A stretch of 17,790 bases of DNA from Acidilobaceae archaeon UBA162. GTDB lineage: Archaea; Thermoproteota; Thermoprotei_A; Sulfolobales; Acidilobaceae. Of the stretch, positions 1 to 6,642 are shown one piece after another. The stretch's first letter is position 1; each line of letters begins with the position of its first letter. The DNA lies in assembly GCA_002496425.1 (NCBI GenBank), contig DAJS01000011.1:15425-33214 (forward strand), given 5' to 3'. The translations under genes and the position numbers were made by a program. The notes beneath the pieces are model-generated. The model made no database searches and was not told the DNA's origin. It saw nothing but the letters and a program-made list of their open reading frames with translations.

Positions 1-2
1 GG

Positions 3-112
3 GTATGTAAAGCGCCCACCAGCTGTGAAGTGATGAAGGTGAAGGCGGTAAACCAAAAAAGTGAACTGCTCAAAGAAATCCTTACCCTTTAGGGCGGGGA
101 GGAGGCCAGCTC
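3..112 (+). mobile_element. Probable right end of an IS200/IS605-type (TnpB) element
   Basis: An imperfect hairpin is visible: CCTTACCC (80-87), loop TTTA (88-91), GGGCGGGG (92-99), followed by AGGAGGCCAG. This TTTA-looped C-rich/G-rich stem followed by GGAGG resembles the 3' end of archaeal IS605/TnpB elements, which doubles as the scaffold of the TnpB guide RNA (omega RNA). A reading frame open from the window edge (codons from position 3) stops at TAG 90-92, inside the loop. Overlap of the tnpB 3' end with the hairpin is usual for these elements, so this may be the last 29 codons of a tnpB lying to the left. I recognise the hairpin better than the 29-residue tail, and the identification is from memory of the motif. 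The element boundary is probably between about 105 and 112. Whether the element is intact cannot be seen. Confidence 0.45.
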
Positions 113-141
113 AGGGACTAGCGGGGGACAGCATAATCAGA

Positions 142-166
142 TATAAGGTCTAATTAGAATATATAG
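142..166 (+). promoter_or_regulatory. AT-rich promoter region of the PhoU-like gene
   Basis: An AT-rich stretch with TATAAGG at 142-148 and GAATATATAG at 158-167 lies 12-36 nt before the ATG at 178, in otherwise G+C-rich DNA. The upstream TATA is at about the distance expected for a leaderless or very short-leader transcript. No GGTGA-type ribosome binding site precedes the start. It lies immediately downstream of the putative IS605 right end. Confidence 0.4.
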
Positions 167-177
167 ACAGGACCTCA

Positions 178-1233
178 ATGTCCCGCCAACATGAAGCTGT
201 GCCTCTTACAGTCAAGAGGAGGGTGCAGGTAACCGGCGGTTCTACCTACATCGTCTCGCTCCCTAAGGAGTGGGCCAAGCTGCTCGAGGTGAATAAGGGT
301 GATGAGGTCACCCTGGAGCTCGGCTCTGACGGGTTGATAAAGATCAGGCCTCCGAGGACCCTGAGGAGGCCCCAGCAGAGACAGGTGGAGATAACGCTCA
401 GCGACGGCTACAGCGACGCAGTGTTCCTGATGGAGGTCCTCTCGAGCTATCTGGCGGGCTACGACACCATAGGGATCACCTTTAAGGATGGCCAGTCTGA
501 GCTGGCGGAGAGGGTGGCTAACCAGGTCAAGTCAAAGGCCATAGGTCTTGAGTTGCTTGATGAGTCTGACGGGCATCTGGTGCTGAGAATAGTTGTTGAC
601 CCTACGTCCATATCGCCTCAGAGCGCGCTGGACAACATGATAAAGGTAGTCAAGGGCATGATAGATGACGTCGAGGACGTCCTAAAGGGGCTCAAGGGTA
701 AGGACGTCCTCGAGGCTGTGGTGAGAAGGGACGACCTTGTCGACAAGTTGTACCTCTACATCTTCAAACAGCTCAACCTGGCCCTTCAGGGAGCCCTAGA
801 GCCTAGGGCACTAGGCATGAGCGGCCTGGCAGAGGCTATAGGGATATATAGCGAGGTCAAGAGCCTTGAGAGGATAGCTGACCAGGTGGTCTCCATAGCC
901 CAGTGGCTCATAGAGTACCAAGGCCGCGTCAGCGACTCCCTGGGCAAGCTGTTCTCAGATGTGAATGAGGAGGTCAAGAGGGTAATCAAGCTGACTGGCG
1001 ACATAAGGCCTGAAGCGATAAGGGACTCCTATGAGGCCCTCCACAAGTTCTCGAGCCGCATCTACAGCGAGTACGTCAAGGCCAGGTCCACGGGATGCGC
1101 CAACGAGTGCTACCCGCTCTTCGACGGCATGAGGCGTATCGTAGCCCAGGCCGTAGACCTCCTGGAGGCCCTCATGGGCCTCTACATGATAAGGGGTGCC
1201 AGCTTCGCAGGAGCTGACTTGGCAACACTTTAA
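178..1233 (+). CDS. PhoU-like regulator with N-terminal AbrB-type domain
   Basis: This 351-residue protein joins a SpoVT/AbrB-like swapped-hairpin DNA-binding domain (about residues 12-58, with GGSTYIVSLPKEW and GDEVTLEL) to helical PhoU-like repeats over the remainder. The C-terminal half has long amphipathic helices, with acidic stretches such as KGMIDDVEDVLKGLKGKD. Archaeal proteins with this architecture are annotated as phosphate uptake regulators: PhoU domains bind metal clusters and modulate Pst transport or signalling, and the AbrB part suggests direct DNA binding. No pst transporter or kinase gene lies in the window, so a phosphate role is inferred from family membership only. The ATG at 178 is the first start and yields the full AbrB domain. 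The gene is followed after 22 nt by the gatC promoter region and appears to be transcribed alone. Confidence 0.8.
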   Translation: MSRQHEAVPLTVKRRVQVTGGSTYIVSLPKEWAKLLEVNKGDEVTLELGSDGLIKIRPPRTLRRPQQRQVEITLSDGYSDAVFLMEVLSSYLAGYDTIGITFKDGQSELAERVANQVKSKAIGLELLDESDGHLVLRIVVDPTSISPQSALDNMIKVVKGMIDDVEDVLKGLKGKDVLEAVVRRDDLVDKLYLYIFKQLNLALQGALEPRALGMSGLAEAIGIYSEVKSLERIADQVVSIAQWLIEYQGRVSDSLGKLFSDVNEEVKRVIKLTGDIRPEAIRDSYEALHKFSSRIYSEYVKARSTGCANECYPLFDGMRRIVAQAVDLLEALMGLYMIRGASFAGADLATL

Positions 1234-1236
1234 AAC
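1228..1236 (+). promoter_or_regulatory. TATA box for the gatCAB cluster
   Basis: CTTTAAAAC overlaps the stop codon of the preceding gene (TAA 1231-1233). Its centre at 1232 predicts transcription start near 1257-1259. That coincides with GTG 1253 and TTG 1256, which are not in the gatC frame; see the gatC entry. Confidence 0.4.
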
Positions 1237-1311
1237 CTGTTACAAGGACTTAGTGTTGGCGACCAAGTTGGGGAATGGAGCTGCTCGGAGCAGGAGCTAG
1301 GGCAGCTTCAG

Positions 1312-1566
1312 GTGCTTCTCAGGCTCTCCAGGCTCTCCTTCAACGATGACGAGCTTCCTGAGCTTTGCGCCAAGCTGAGGGAGATACGCCAGCTCCTATC
1401 CCGCGTCAGGAAGTTCAAGGACCTTAATGTGAGGCCCCTCTACAACGTCTGGGATCAGACCCTGGAGCCTCCTGATGTCGTTGAGGAGCGCTACGTTAAG
1501 CTGAGCTGGCTGGGCCAGGGCAGTCTGAGGTCAGGCATGGTGAGAGTGCCGTGGAGGGGTGAGTGA
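1312..1566 (+). CDS. gatC: Asp-tRNA(Asn)/Glu-tRNA(Gln) amidotransferase subunit C (start uncertain)
   Basis: This small subunit wraps between GatA and GatB and stabilises the amidotransferase. Recognition rests on LLRLSRLSFNDDELPELCAKL, a match to the GatC first-helix pattern (AxLARLxLxxEE), on the later VRPLYNVWD segment resembling the conserved GatC middle region, and on its position directly before gatA. The GTG at 1312 is the only canonical start in frame after the upstream stop and gives 84 residues. However, the in-frame translation just upstream (EQELGQLQ, from 1288) looks like the first turns of the same helix, so the protein may be longer. A leaderless TTG at 1256 lies in a different frame that closes at TAG 1298-1300, so joining it would need a one-base shift around 1280-1296. 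The gene overlaps gatA by 8 nt. The identity is firm and the N-terminus is not. Confidence 0.72.
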   Translation: MLLRLSRLSFNDDELPELCAKLREIRQLLSRVRKFKDLNVRPLYNVWDQTLEPPDVVEERYVKLSWLGQGSLRSGMVRVPWRGE

Positions 1567-3010
1567 GTTGAGGCCGCTGCAAGCCCATGAGGTAATCAAC
1601 GAGGTGCTCAGCGGCTCCATGGATCTCGAGGACCATGTACTACAGATCCTCGAGAGGGTTAAGGAGAAGGAGGATACCATAAGGGCTTTCATAGCGTTGG
1701 CCCCCGAGAGCTCGATAAGGGCCAGGGTAAGGGAGGTTAGGGAGTGGCTGAGGGAGGGCAGGAGGCCAAGGCTGGCGGGCCTAGTAGTAGCAGTTAAGGA
1801 CAACATATCGACAAGCTTCCTGCCCACCACGGCAGGCTCAAGGATACTTGAGGGCTACGTGCCTCCCTTCGACGCCACCGTGGTCAGGAGGCTCATGGAG
1901 GAGGGCGCCATAGTGATAGGCAAGACAAACATGGATGAGTTCGCCATGGGGAGCACCACGGAGCTCAGCGCCTATTGGCCTACCAGGAACCCATGGGACC
2001 TGGAGAGAGTGCCAGGGGGTAGCAGCGGCGGCTCAGCGGCCGCGCTGGCCTACGGAGGGGCTGATCTGGCCCTAGGCAGCGACACTGGCGGCTCCATAAG
2101 GCTGCCGGCGGCGTACACGGCCACAGTTGGCCTCAAGCCAACCTACGGCCTGGTCAGCAGGTACGGGCTCATACCATACGCTAACAGCCTTGAGCAGATA
2201 GGCCCCATGGCCCGCTCAGTGAGGGACCTGGCGCTGCTCCTGGACGTGATAAGCGGCCACGATCCCAGAGACGCCACGACGCTAAGGGTCCCACCCACCA
2301 GCACGTTCATAGCTAAACCGGCGGACCCGAGGTCGCTGAGGGTATGCGCCCCGCCCGAGCTCCTAGAGGCCTCAGAGCCGCCCGTGAAGGCTGCCATAAC
2401 CAAGCTGCTCGGGAGGCTTGAGTCCGAGGGGGCCGCTGTTATTTATGACAGGCACTTAACGACAATTGACGATGCCCTAGCGGTATATTATACCATAGCC
2501 CTCGCTGAGGCCGCCAGCAACCTGGCTAGGTATGATGGCAAGCTATATCCATTTGTGAGGATTGCCCCGACGTATACGGGCACCGCTACTGAGACAAGGT
2601 CCAGGGGCTTCGGCCCTGAGGTTAAGAGGCGCATAATAATGGGGGTCACTTCGCTCAGCGAGGGCTACAGGGATGAGCTCTATATGGCTGCAGCCAAGGG
2701 AAGAAGAGTGATAAGGGACGAGGTCCTAGCTATGAGTAGGAACTGTCTCATAGCGGGCTCCGTCAGTCCCGTCCTGCCGCCCAGGCTTGGCGAGAGGATA
2801 ACTGACCCCCTGAAGCTCTACGCGCTCGACATCTATACCGTAATAGCTAACCTCAGTGGCGTCCCCTCCCTGACGCTTCCCGTGGACTTCTACAGCGATC
2901 TGCCGATAGGCATGCAGCTCATGGGCCCCCCGCTCAGCGAGGCGCAGCTCATCTCGGCAGGGCTCCTCGTCGAGTCGCTTACTGGTCTCGCGGGGGTGGC
3001 AGCGCCGTGA
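1559..3010 (+). CDS. gatA: Asp-tRNA(Asn)/Glu-tRNA(Gln) amidotransferase subunit A
   Basis: This glutaminase subunit releases ammonia from glutamine or asparagine for transfer to mischarged tRNA in the GatCAB complex. The 483-residue amidase-signature protein shows the full Lys-cisSer-Ser triad: Lys80 in VAVKDNIS, Ser155 in PGGSSGGSAA and Ser179 in GSDTGGSIRLPAA. The spacings of 75 and 24 residues match my memory of characterised GatA. Length is normal for the family. The GTG at 1559 overlaps gatC. TTG at 1568 is an alternative in-frame start (three residues shorter), better placed 5 nt after the GGTGA at 1558-1562. Order C-A-B with overlapping ends suggests translational coupling and stoichiometric synthesis. 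Archaea usually form Gln-tRNA with GatDE, so Asn-tRNA formation is the likelier main role; this is inference. Confidence 0.95.
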   Translation: MSELRPLQAHEVINEVLSGSMDLEDHVLQILERVKEKEDTIRAFIALAPESSIRARVREVREWLREGRRPRLAGLVVAVKDNISTSFLPTTAGSRILEGYVPPFDATVVRRLMEEGAIVIGKTNMDEFAMGSTTELSAYWPTRNPWDLERVPGGSSGGSAAALAYGGADLALGSDTGGSIRLPAAYTATVGLKPTYGLVSRYGLIPYANSLEQIGPMARSVRDLALLLDVISGHDPRDATTLRVPPTSTFIAKPADPRSLRVCAPPELLEASEPPVKAAITKLLGRLESEGAAVIYDRHLTTIDDALAVYYTIALAEAASNLARYDGKLYPFVRIAPTYTGTATETRSRGFGPEVKRRIIMGVTSLSEGYRDELYMAAAKGRRVIRDEVLAMSRNCLIAGSVSPVLPPRLGERITDPLKLYALDIYTVIANLSGVPSLTLPVDFYSDLPIGMQLMGPPLSEAQLISAGLLVESLTGLAGVAAP

Positions 3011-4464
3011 GCGCCGAGGGCCTGGGCTACAGGATAGGGCTCGAGATTCACGTGCAGCTTACCGAGGCCGGTACCAAGCTGTTCTGCGACTGTAAGTCCA
3101 ACTATCGCGGCATGGCGCCAAACACCAACGTCTGTCCCGTCTGCCTTGGCCTCCCTGGCGCGCTGCCAGTGCCCAGGAGGAGGCCTCTGGTGTTGGCAAC
3201 GGCAGCGGCCCTCCTCATGGGCTGCGAGATGCCCACGGAAATGGTGTTCACCAGGAAGCACTACTTCTATCCTGACATGCCGAAGAACTACCAGATAACG
3301 CAGTACCAGGGCGGCGGAGGGGCACCCATATGCCTTGGGGGCAGGCTTAGGTACTATGACCCTGACCTCGACGTCTGGAGATCAGTGAAGGTAAGGAGGA
3401 TAAACGTAGAGGAGGATCCAGGCAGAACCGAGTACGAGGGCTCTATACAGTCCAGCGAGTACGCCTACGTTGACTATAACAGGAGTGGCGTGCCCCTGAT
3501 AGAGGTGGTAACAGAGCCCGATGTAGAGGGCCCGAGAGAGGCCAGGAGGCTGGTGGAGTATCTGCTCCTGGCACTCGACTACATGGGCGCCACGAACCCA
3601 AGGCTTGAGGGGAGCTTCAGGGTGGACGCCAACGTGAGCGTGGAGGGCGGTGAGAGGGTTGAGGTCAAGAACATAGGCAGCACGCTCGACCTCGAGAGGG
3701 CGTTAAGGTATGAGATCTTCAGGCAGTCCAAGATAATCTCCCAGGGGGGCAAGGTCAGGAGGGAGACAAGAGGCTGGGATCCAGTGAGGAAGGTCACCAA
3801 GCCCCAGAGGGCTAAGGAGTACGAGGAGGAGTACCTATACTTCCCTGATCCCGACATACCTACCGTGCCAATCAAGGACCTAGTGGCAGAGGCCAGGCCC
3901 CTCCTGCTGAGGACGCCGGAGAGGCTCATGGAGGCCATTGTGTCCTACGGGGTCAGGCAGAGGCGCTCCTGGGCCCTTGTGGTCACTAAGCCGGCGGCCC
4001 AGCTGTTCCTCTCCTCGGTAAGGCTCGGGGCCGAGCCGAGGGCTGCATCAAGGCTGATAGCAGTGGACCTCAAGGGGCTGATAAAGAAGTTTGGCAAGGA
4101 TCCTAATGACCCCTCTTCATGGCCGGGGCCTGAGACAATAGCCAGGTTAACGATGCTGGTGGCCTCAGGTGAGTACACCTACGATGAGATAAAGTACAAC
4201 GTTCTCCCAGCCATAGCCAATGATCCAATGCTTGACGTCAAGGGGGTCCTGCCACCCAAGGCAAATAATATTGATAATGTTATAGATGAGGTAATAATGT
4301 CTGAGGTCAAGGCTGTCAGGGATTACCTGGACGGGAAGGCTAAGGCCCTGGACTATCTCGTTGGACGCGCCCTCAGAAGGATGGCAGGTCTGGCAGTTGA
4401 CCCCAAGGCGGTTAGAACCTCCTTAGAAGAGCGCCTCGCGCGTCTTACCTCCGGCACTCAATAG
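3007..4464 (+). CDS. gatB: Asp-tRNA(Asn)/Glu-tRNA(Gln) amidotransferase subunit B
   Basis: This kinase/transamidase subunit activates the aspartyl or glutamyl moiety on tRNA with ATP and accepts ammonia from GatA. The 485-residue protein begins with the hallmark YRIGLEIHVQL (8-18). Cys27 and Cys29 (FCDC) with Cys43 and Cys46 (CPVCLGLPGALPV) form the structural zinc site of the GatB/GatE family. The core continues through RKHYFYPDMPKNYQITQY and VDYNRSGVPLIEVVTEPD. The C-terminal helical and YqeY-like tail domain (roughly from residue 340), which binds the tRNA elbow, is present, so the protein is full length. It is GatB rather than GatE because no inserted AspRS-like domain is seen. The GTG start overlaps the gatA stop by 4 nt (GTGA), with GGTG at 2995-2998 as a possible ribosome binding site. 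Confidence 0.95.
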   Translation: MSAEGLGYRIGLEIHVQLTEAGTKLFCDCKSNYRGMAPNTNVCPVCLGLPGALPVPRRRPLVLATAAALLMGCEMPTEMVFTRKHYFYPDMPKNYQITQYQGGGGAPICLGGRLRYYDPDLDVWRSVKVRRINVEEDPGRTEYEGSIQSSEYAYVDYNRSGVPLIEVVTEPDVEGPREARRLVEYLLLALDYMGATNPRLEGSFRVDANVSVEGGERVEVKNIGSTLDLERALRYEIFRQSKIISQGGKVRRETRGWDPVRKVTKPQRAKEYEEEYLYFPDPDIPTVPIKDLVAEARPLLLRTPERLMEAIVSYGVRQRRSWALVVTKPAAQLFLSSVRLGAEPRAASRLIAVDLKGLIKKFGKDPNDPSSWPGPETIARLTMLVASGEYTYDEIKYNVLPAIANDPMLDVKGVLPPKANNIDNVIDEVIMSEVKAVRDYLDGKAKALDYLVGRALRRMAGLAVDPKAVRTSLEERLARLTSGTQ

Positions 4465-4554
4465 GCCTTCCCTAGCGTAGTTGCACGGCGGGGACTCTCA
4501 ATTAGGATTTAACCCGCTGTTGCCTTAAGGACCCGGCTTGCAGGGTGAGCAGAA

Positions 4555-4905
4555 GTGTCGCAGCCGATCAAGTTCTGCCCCAGGTGTGGCACACTGATGA
4601 GGTTGAAGACTGTTAACGGCAGGCTGTATCTGGTCTGCCCCAAGTGCGGCTATCAGGAGGAGGTGGGCCAGAGTAAGATCAGCGTGAGCAGGAAAGTGCT
4701 CCACACGCCTAAGGAGAAGATAGTCGTGGCTGACCCAAACGAGGTGCCCCCTGACGCCCAGGTGATCAAGGGAAGCGTTAGGTGTCCCAGGTGCGGCCAT
4801 GACGAGGTCCTCGCTTGGACTATGCAGACCAGGGCCGCCGATGAGCCGCCCACCAGGTTCTACAGGTGCCTTAAGTGCGGCTACACGTGGAGGGAGTATT
4901 CCTAA
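4555..4905 (+). CDS. Transcription cleavage factor TFS (TFIIS-like)
   Basis: TFS enters the secondary channel of archaeal RNA polymerase and stimulates cleavage of the backtracked transcript. The 116-residue protein has an N-terminal zinc ribbon (Cys8, Cys11, Cys28, Cys31), a linker, and a C-terminal zinc ribbon (Cys77, Cys80, Cys105, Cys108). The C-terminal ribbon carries the loop QTRAADEPPT with acidic pair Asp96-Glu97. TFIIS-type factors use this DE pair at the polymerase active centre, so the protein should be cleavage-competent rather than an inhibitory paralogue. The GTG start is supported by GGTGA at 4544-4548 with a 6-nt spacer. AT-rich ATTAGGATTTAAC at 4501-4513 is a plausible TATA region. 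The gene appears monocistronic, with 90 nt of spacer after gatB. Confidence 0.93.
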   Translation: MSQPIKFCPRCGTLMRLKTVNGRLYLVCPKCGYQEEVGQSKISVSRKVLHTPKEKIVVADPNEVPPDAQVIKGSVRCPRCGHDEVLAWTMQTRAADEPPTRFYRCLKCGYTWREYS

Positions 4906-4940
4906 GGGCCTTGGGTTTCACCAACACTTGGGGATCCTGT

Positions 4941-4951
4941 ACCTAAATATC
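4941..4951 (+). promoter_or_regulatory. Possible TATA box for the glycosyltransferase gene
   Basis: ACCTAAATATC is centred about 33 nt before the GTG at 4980, which fits a leaderless or near-leaderless transcript. The surrounding spacer is G+C-rich. Confidence 0.4.
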
Positions 4952-4979
4952 CGAGGCGCCCAGGCCTTCTGGGGGCTAA

Positions 4980-6143
4980 GTGACAGACCTGATGCAGGCG
5001 GAGGTTTCAGCACTGCTCTCCTCGCAGCCCTTAATGGATCCCTACGTCAAGTACGTTATGGCTGCTGACTACACGTTGCTCAGCATATACCTGGTGGTGC
5101 TCCTGGTGGCAGTAAGTGCCTACAGGCCCAGGAGGTCGCCCACCAAGGCCTCTAACGTGGCCATTGTAATTCCAACTGTGGCCAAGAGATCCGTTAGGAG
5201 CTCCCTGCTTTACGCCATAGCCCACAACAGGTTCCTTGGGCTTCCCACATACGTGGTGATAGATGAGGGTGCGGAGCTCGAGGACGAGCTGCGGAGAATG
5301 CCAGATATATCCTTAGTTGTAGTTCCAAAAGACTACAGGAGAGACCTTTTCGGTAAGGGAAGGGCCCTAAGATACTTTGTTGAGAACTACGTGCGCGATG
5401 ACATCTGGTACGTGTTCCTTGATGACGATAACCTTGTGCTTGACGACACCTTTCTCTATGAGATACCTTACTACGAGAGGAGGGGCTACGCAGCCTTTAA
5501 CCCAGTGCTGCTGCCGAGGAGAGGGAGATCCTACGTAACCTACATAATGGACTTTGCCAGATTCCTCGACGATATTTCCTTCTTCAGGTTCTTCACGGGC
5601 CTTCTCAAGAGACCTTACGTGGGCCTCCACGGCGAGCTATTAGGGATCAAGGGATATGTTCTCAAGGAGCTCAACGCGTTTAATGAGCCCAGCAAGGTGG
5701 AAGACTTCACCCTGGCAGCGGCCATAGTGAGGCATGGTTACAGGACGTGGCAGAGCAGGACTAGGGTGAGCATATTAAGTCCTAACTCTATTGAGGACCT
5801 GATCAAGCAAAGGACCAGGTGGCACTCCGGCATACTTGAGAACTGGAGCAGGCTCCCCATCTCCATGAAGGTAGCCACTGTTGTCAAGTCCTTTGCCCGC
5901 ACCATAGGTATGTTGGGCCTGTGGCTACTGGTGCCCATAACCCACTCGCTGCTAATGGTGCTGCTGGCTATACCTACAAGCGCCGCCTACTGGTTAGTGT
6001 ACTTCTACGGCATTGAAAAGGCAGGGAGGCTAAGGTACATATTCACGGTTCCGGCCTTCTGGCTGCTTGAGGGCTTCGGGTTTATCTATGGGCTCATAAG
6101 GCTAGGCTCGCGCGAGTTCGTGGTGATAGACAAGAGGATCTAG
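4980..6143 (+). CDS. Membrane-anchored family 2 glycosyltransferase
   Basis: This 387-residue protein probably transfers a sugar from a nucleotide- or lipid-activated donor at the cytoplasmic membrane face. Visible elements in order are an N-terminal membrane segment (about 31-47), a GT-A fold start (VAIVIPTV, 60-67), the metal-binding acidic motif DDD (148-150, in YVFLDDDNLVL), ED at 241-242 as the probable catalytic base region (KVEDFTLAA), and QRTRW at 277-281. These fit the D, DxD, ED and QxxRW pattern of processive or polymer-type GT2 enzymes. Three hydrophobic segments follow (about 310-330, 332-345 and 354-375). Acceptor and product cannot be told from sequence; glycolipid, exopolysaccharide or S-layer glycan synthesis are all possible. 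ATG at 4992 is an alternative start. The stop codon overlaps the convergent His-rich gene by 4 nt. Confidence 0.8.
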   Translation: MTDLMQAEVSALLSSQPLMDPYVKYVMAADYTLLSIYLVVLLVAVSAYRPRRSPTKASNVAIVIPTVAKRSVRSSLLYAIAHNRFLGLPTYVVIDEGAELEDELRRMPDISLVVVPKDYRRDLFGKGRALRYFVENYVRDDIWYVFLDDDNLVLDDTFLYEIPYYERRGYAAFNPVLLPRRGRSYVTYIMDFARFLDDISFFRFFTGLLKRPYVGLHGELLGIKGYVLKELNAFNEPSKVEDFTLAAAIVRHGYRTWQSRTRVSILSPNSIEDLIKQRTRWHSGILENWSRLPISMKVATVVKSFARTIGMLGLWLLVPITHSLLMVLLAIPTSAAYWLVYFYGIEKAGRLRYIFTVPAFWLLEGFGFIYGLIRLGSREFVVIDKRI

Positions 6144-6517
6144 GGCCTCAAAATATTAACGGCCTCCTTTAGGGCCCTCTCCCTCTCCTCCCCTTCGCTC
6201 CCGCAGGCCTCAACCACCTTGGCCAGAACCCTGTAAAGCCTTACGATCTCGTCTGACTGGGCGTTGACGGAAGTCTCAAGCGCCTTGACGTTGGCATTTA
6301 TGGAGTCCACGAGGATCTCAAGCACCGATATCACGTCCTCTAGCTCCTCGGGCTCGTGGTAGTGCTCATGATAATGCTCATGCTCGTGCCCTTCTTCCGC
6401 CTCACGCTTCTGGATCTCATCAACTATCTTCTCCAGGTCCTCTTTCTTCTTTGGTAACTCCATCCTCTTCTTCTGTGGCGGCGTCCCCTGGCTTCCCATA
6501 CTGCTCGTTGCGCTCAT
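6140..6517 (-). CDS. Small His-rich coiled-coil protein of unknown function
   Basis: I do not recognise a named family. The 125-residue protein has a basic, low-complexity N-terminus (residues 1-25, with QKKRMELPKKK). A short histidine cluster follows, with His at 44, 46, 48, 50, 52 and 54 in an alternating HxHxH pattern mixed with Glu and Tyr. A heptad-like helical region (about 57-105, with VISVLEILVDSINANVKALE) and a charged tail complete it. Codon use is like the neighbours (AGG, ATA, GAG), there is an ATG start, and a TATA-like element lies about 37 nt upstream, so I take it as a real gene. The His/Glu tract could bind Ni, Zn or Co, and the helical part could mediate oligomerisation; both are inference. 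It is divergent from the DUF655 operon and convergent with the glycosyltransferase. Confidence 0.7.
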   Translation of the reverse strand: MSATSSMGSQGTPPQKKRMELPKKKEDLEKIVDEIQKREAEEGHEHEHYHEHYHEPEELEDVISVLEILVDSINANVKALETSVNAQSDEIVRLYRVLAKVVEACGSEGEERERALKEAVNILRP

Positions 6518-6548
6518 GCCTAACCCTACCTGCTCTGGGGGCTCACGC

Positions 6549-6564
6549 TTAATGTATTTTACTA
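6549..6564 (-). promoter_or_regulatory. TATA-like element for the His-rich gene
   Basis: On the minus strand the sequence reads AGTAAAATACATTAAG, about 32-47 nt before the ATG at 6517. It lies in the 125-nt divergent spacer between the His-rich gene and the DUF655 operon. Confidence 0.4.
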
Positions 6565-6595
6565 GTTCGTAGTAGGATCAATGCTTTAGTCTTCT

Positions 6596-6606
6596 AGGTT
6601 TAAAGT
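6596..6606 (+). promoter_or_regulatory. TATA box for the DUF655-ksgA-hemK operon
   Basis: AGGTTTAAAGT is centred about 42 nt before the ATG at 6643, predicting transcription start near 6627 and a leader of about 15 nt. No strong ribosome binding site is seen before the ATG. Confidence 0.45.
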
Positions 6607-6642
6607 CTTCGGGCGCAGGCTAAAGGATGGTAGCAGCCAGAG

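Noticed and set aside
30..75. RTGATGA C-box-like sequence (30-36), possible C/D box small RNA
   Set aside because: No CTGA D box or inner C'/D' boxes follow at a suitable distance, and the stretch is better explained as the end of an IS605-type element.
2440..2600. Locally more AT-rich stretch within gatA, possible recombination patch
   Set aside because: The frame and amidase-fold sequence continue normally and the shift is small; judging it by eye is not enough to claim transfer.
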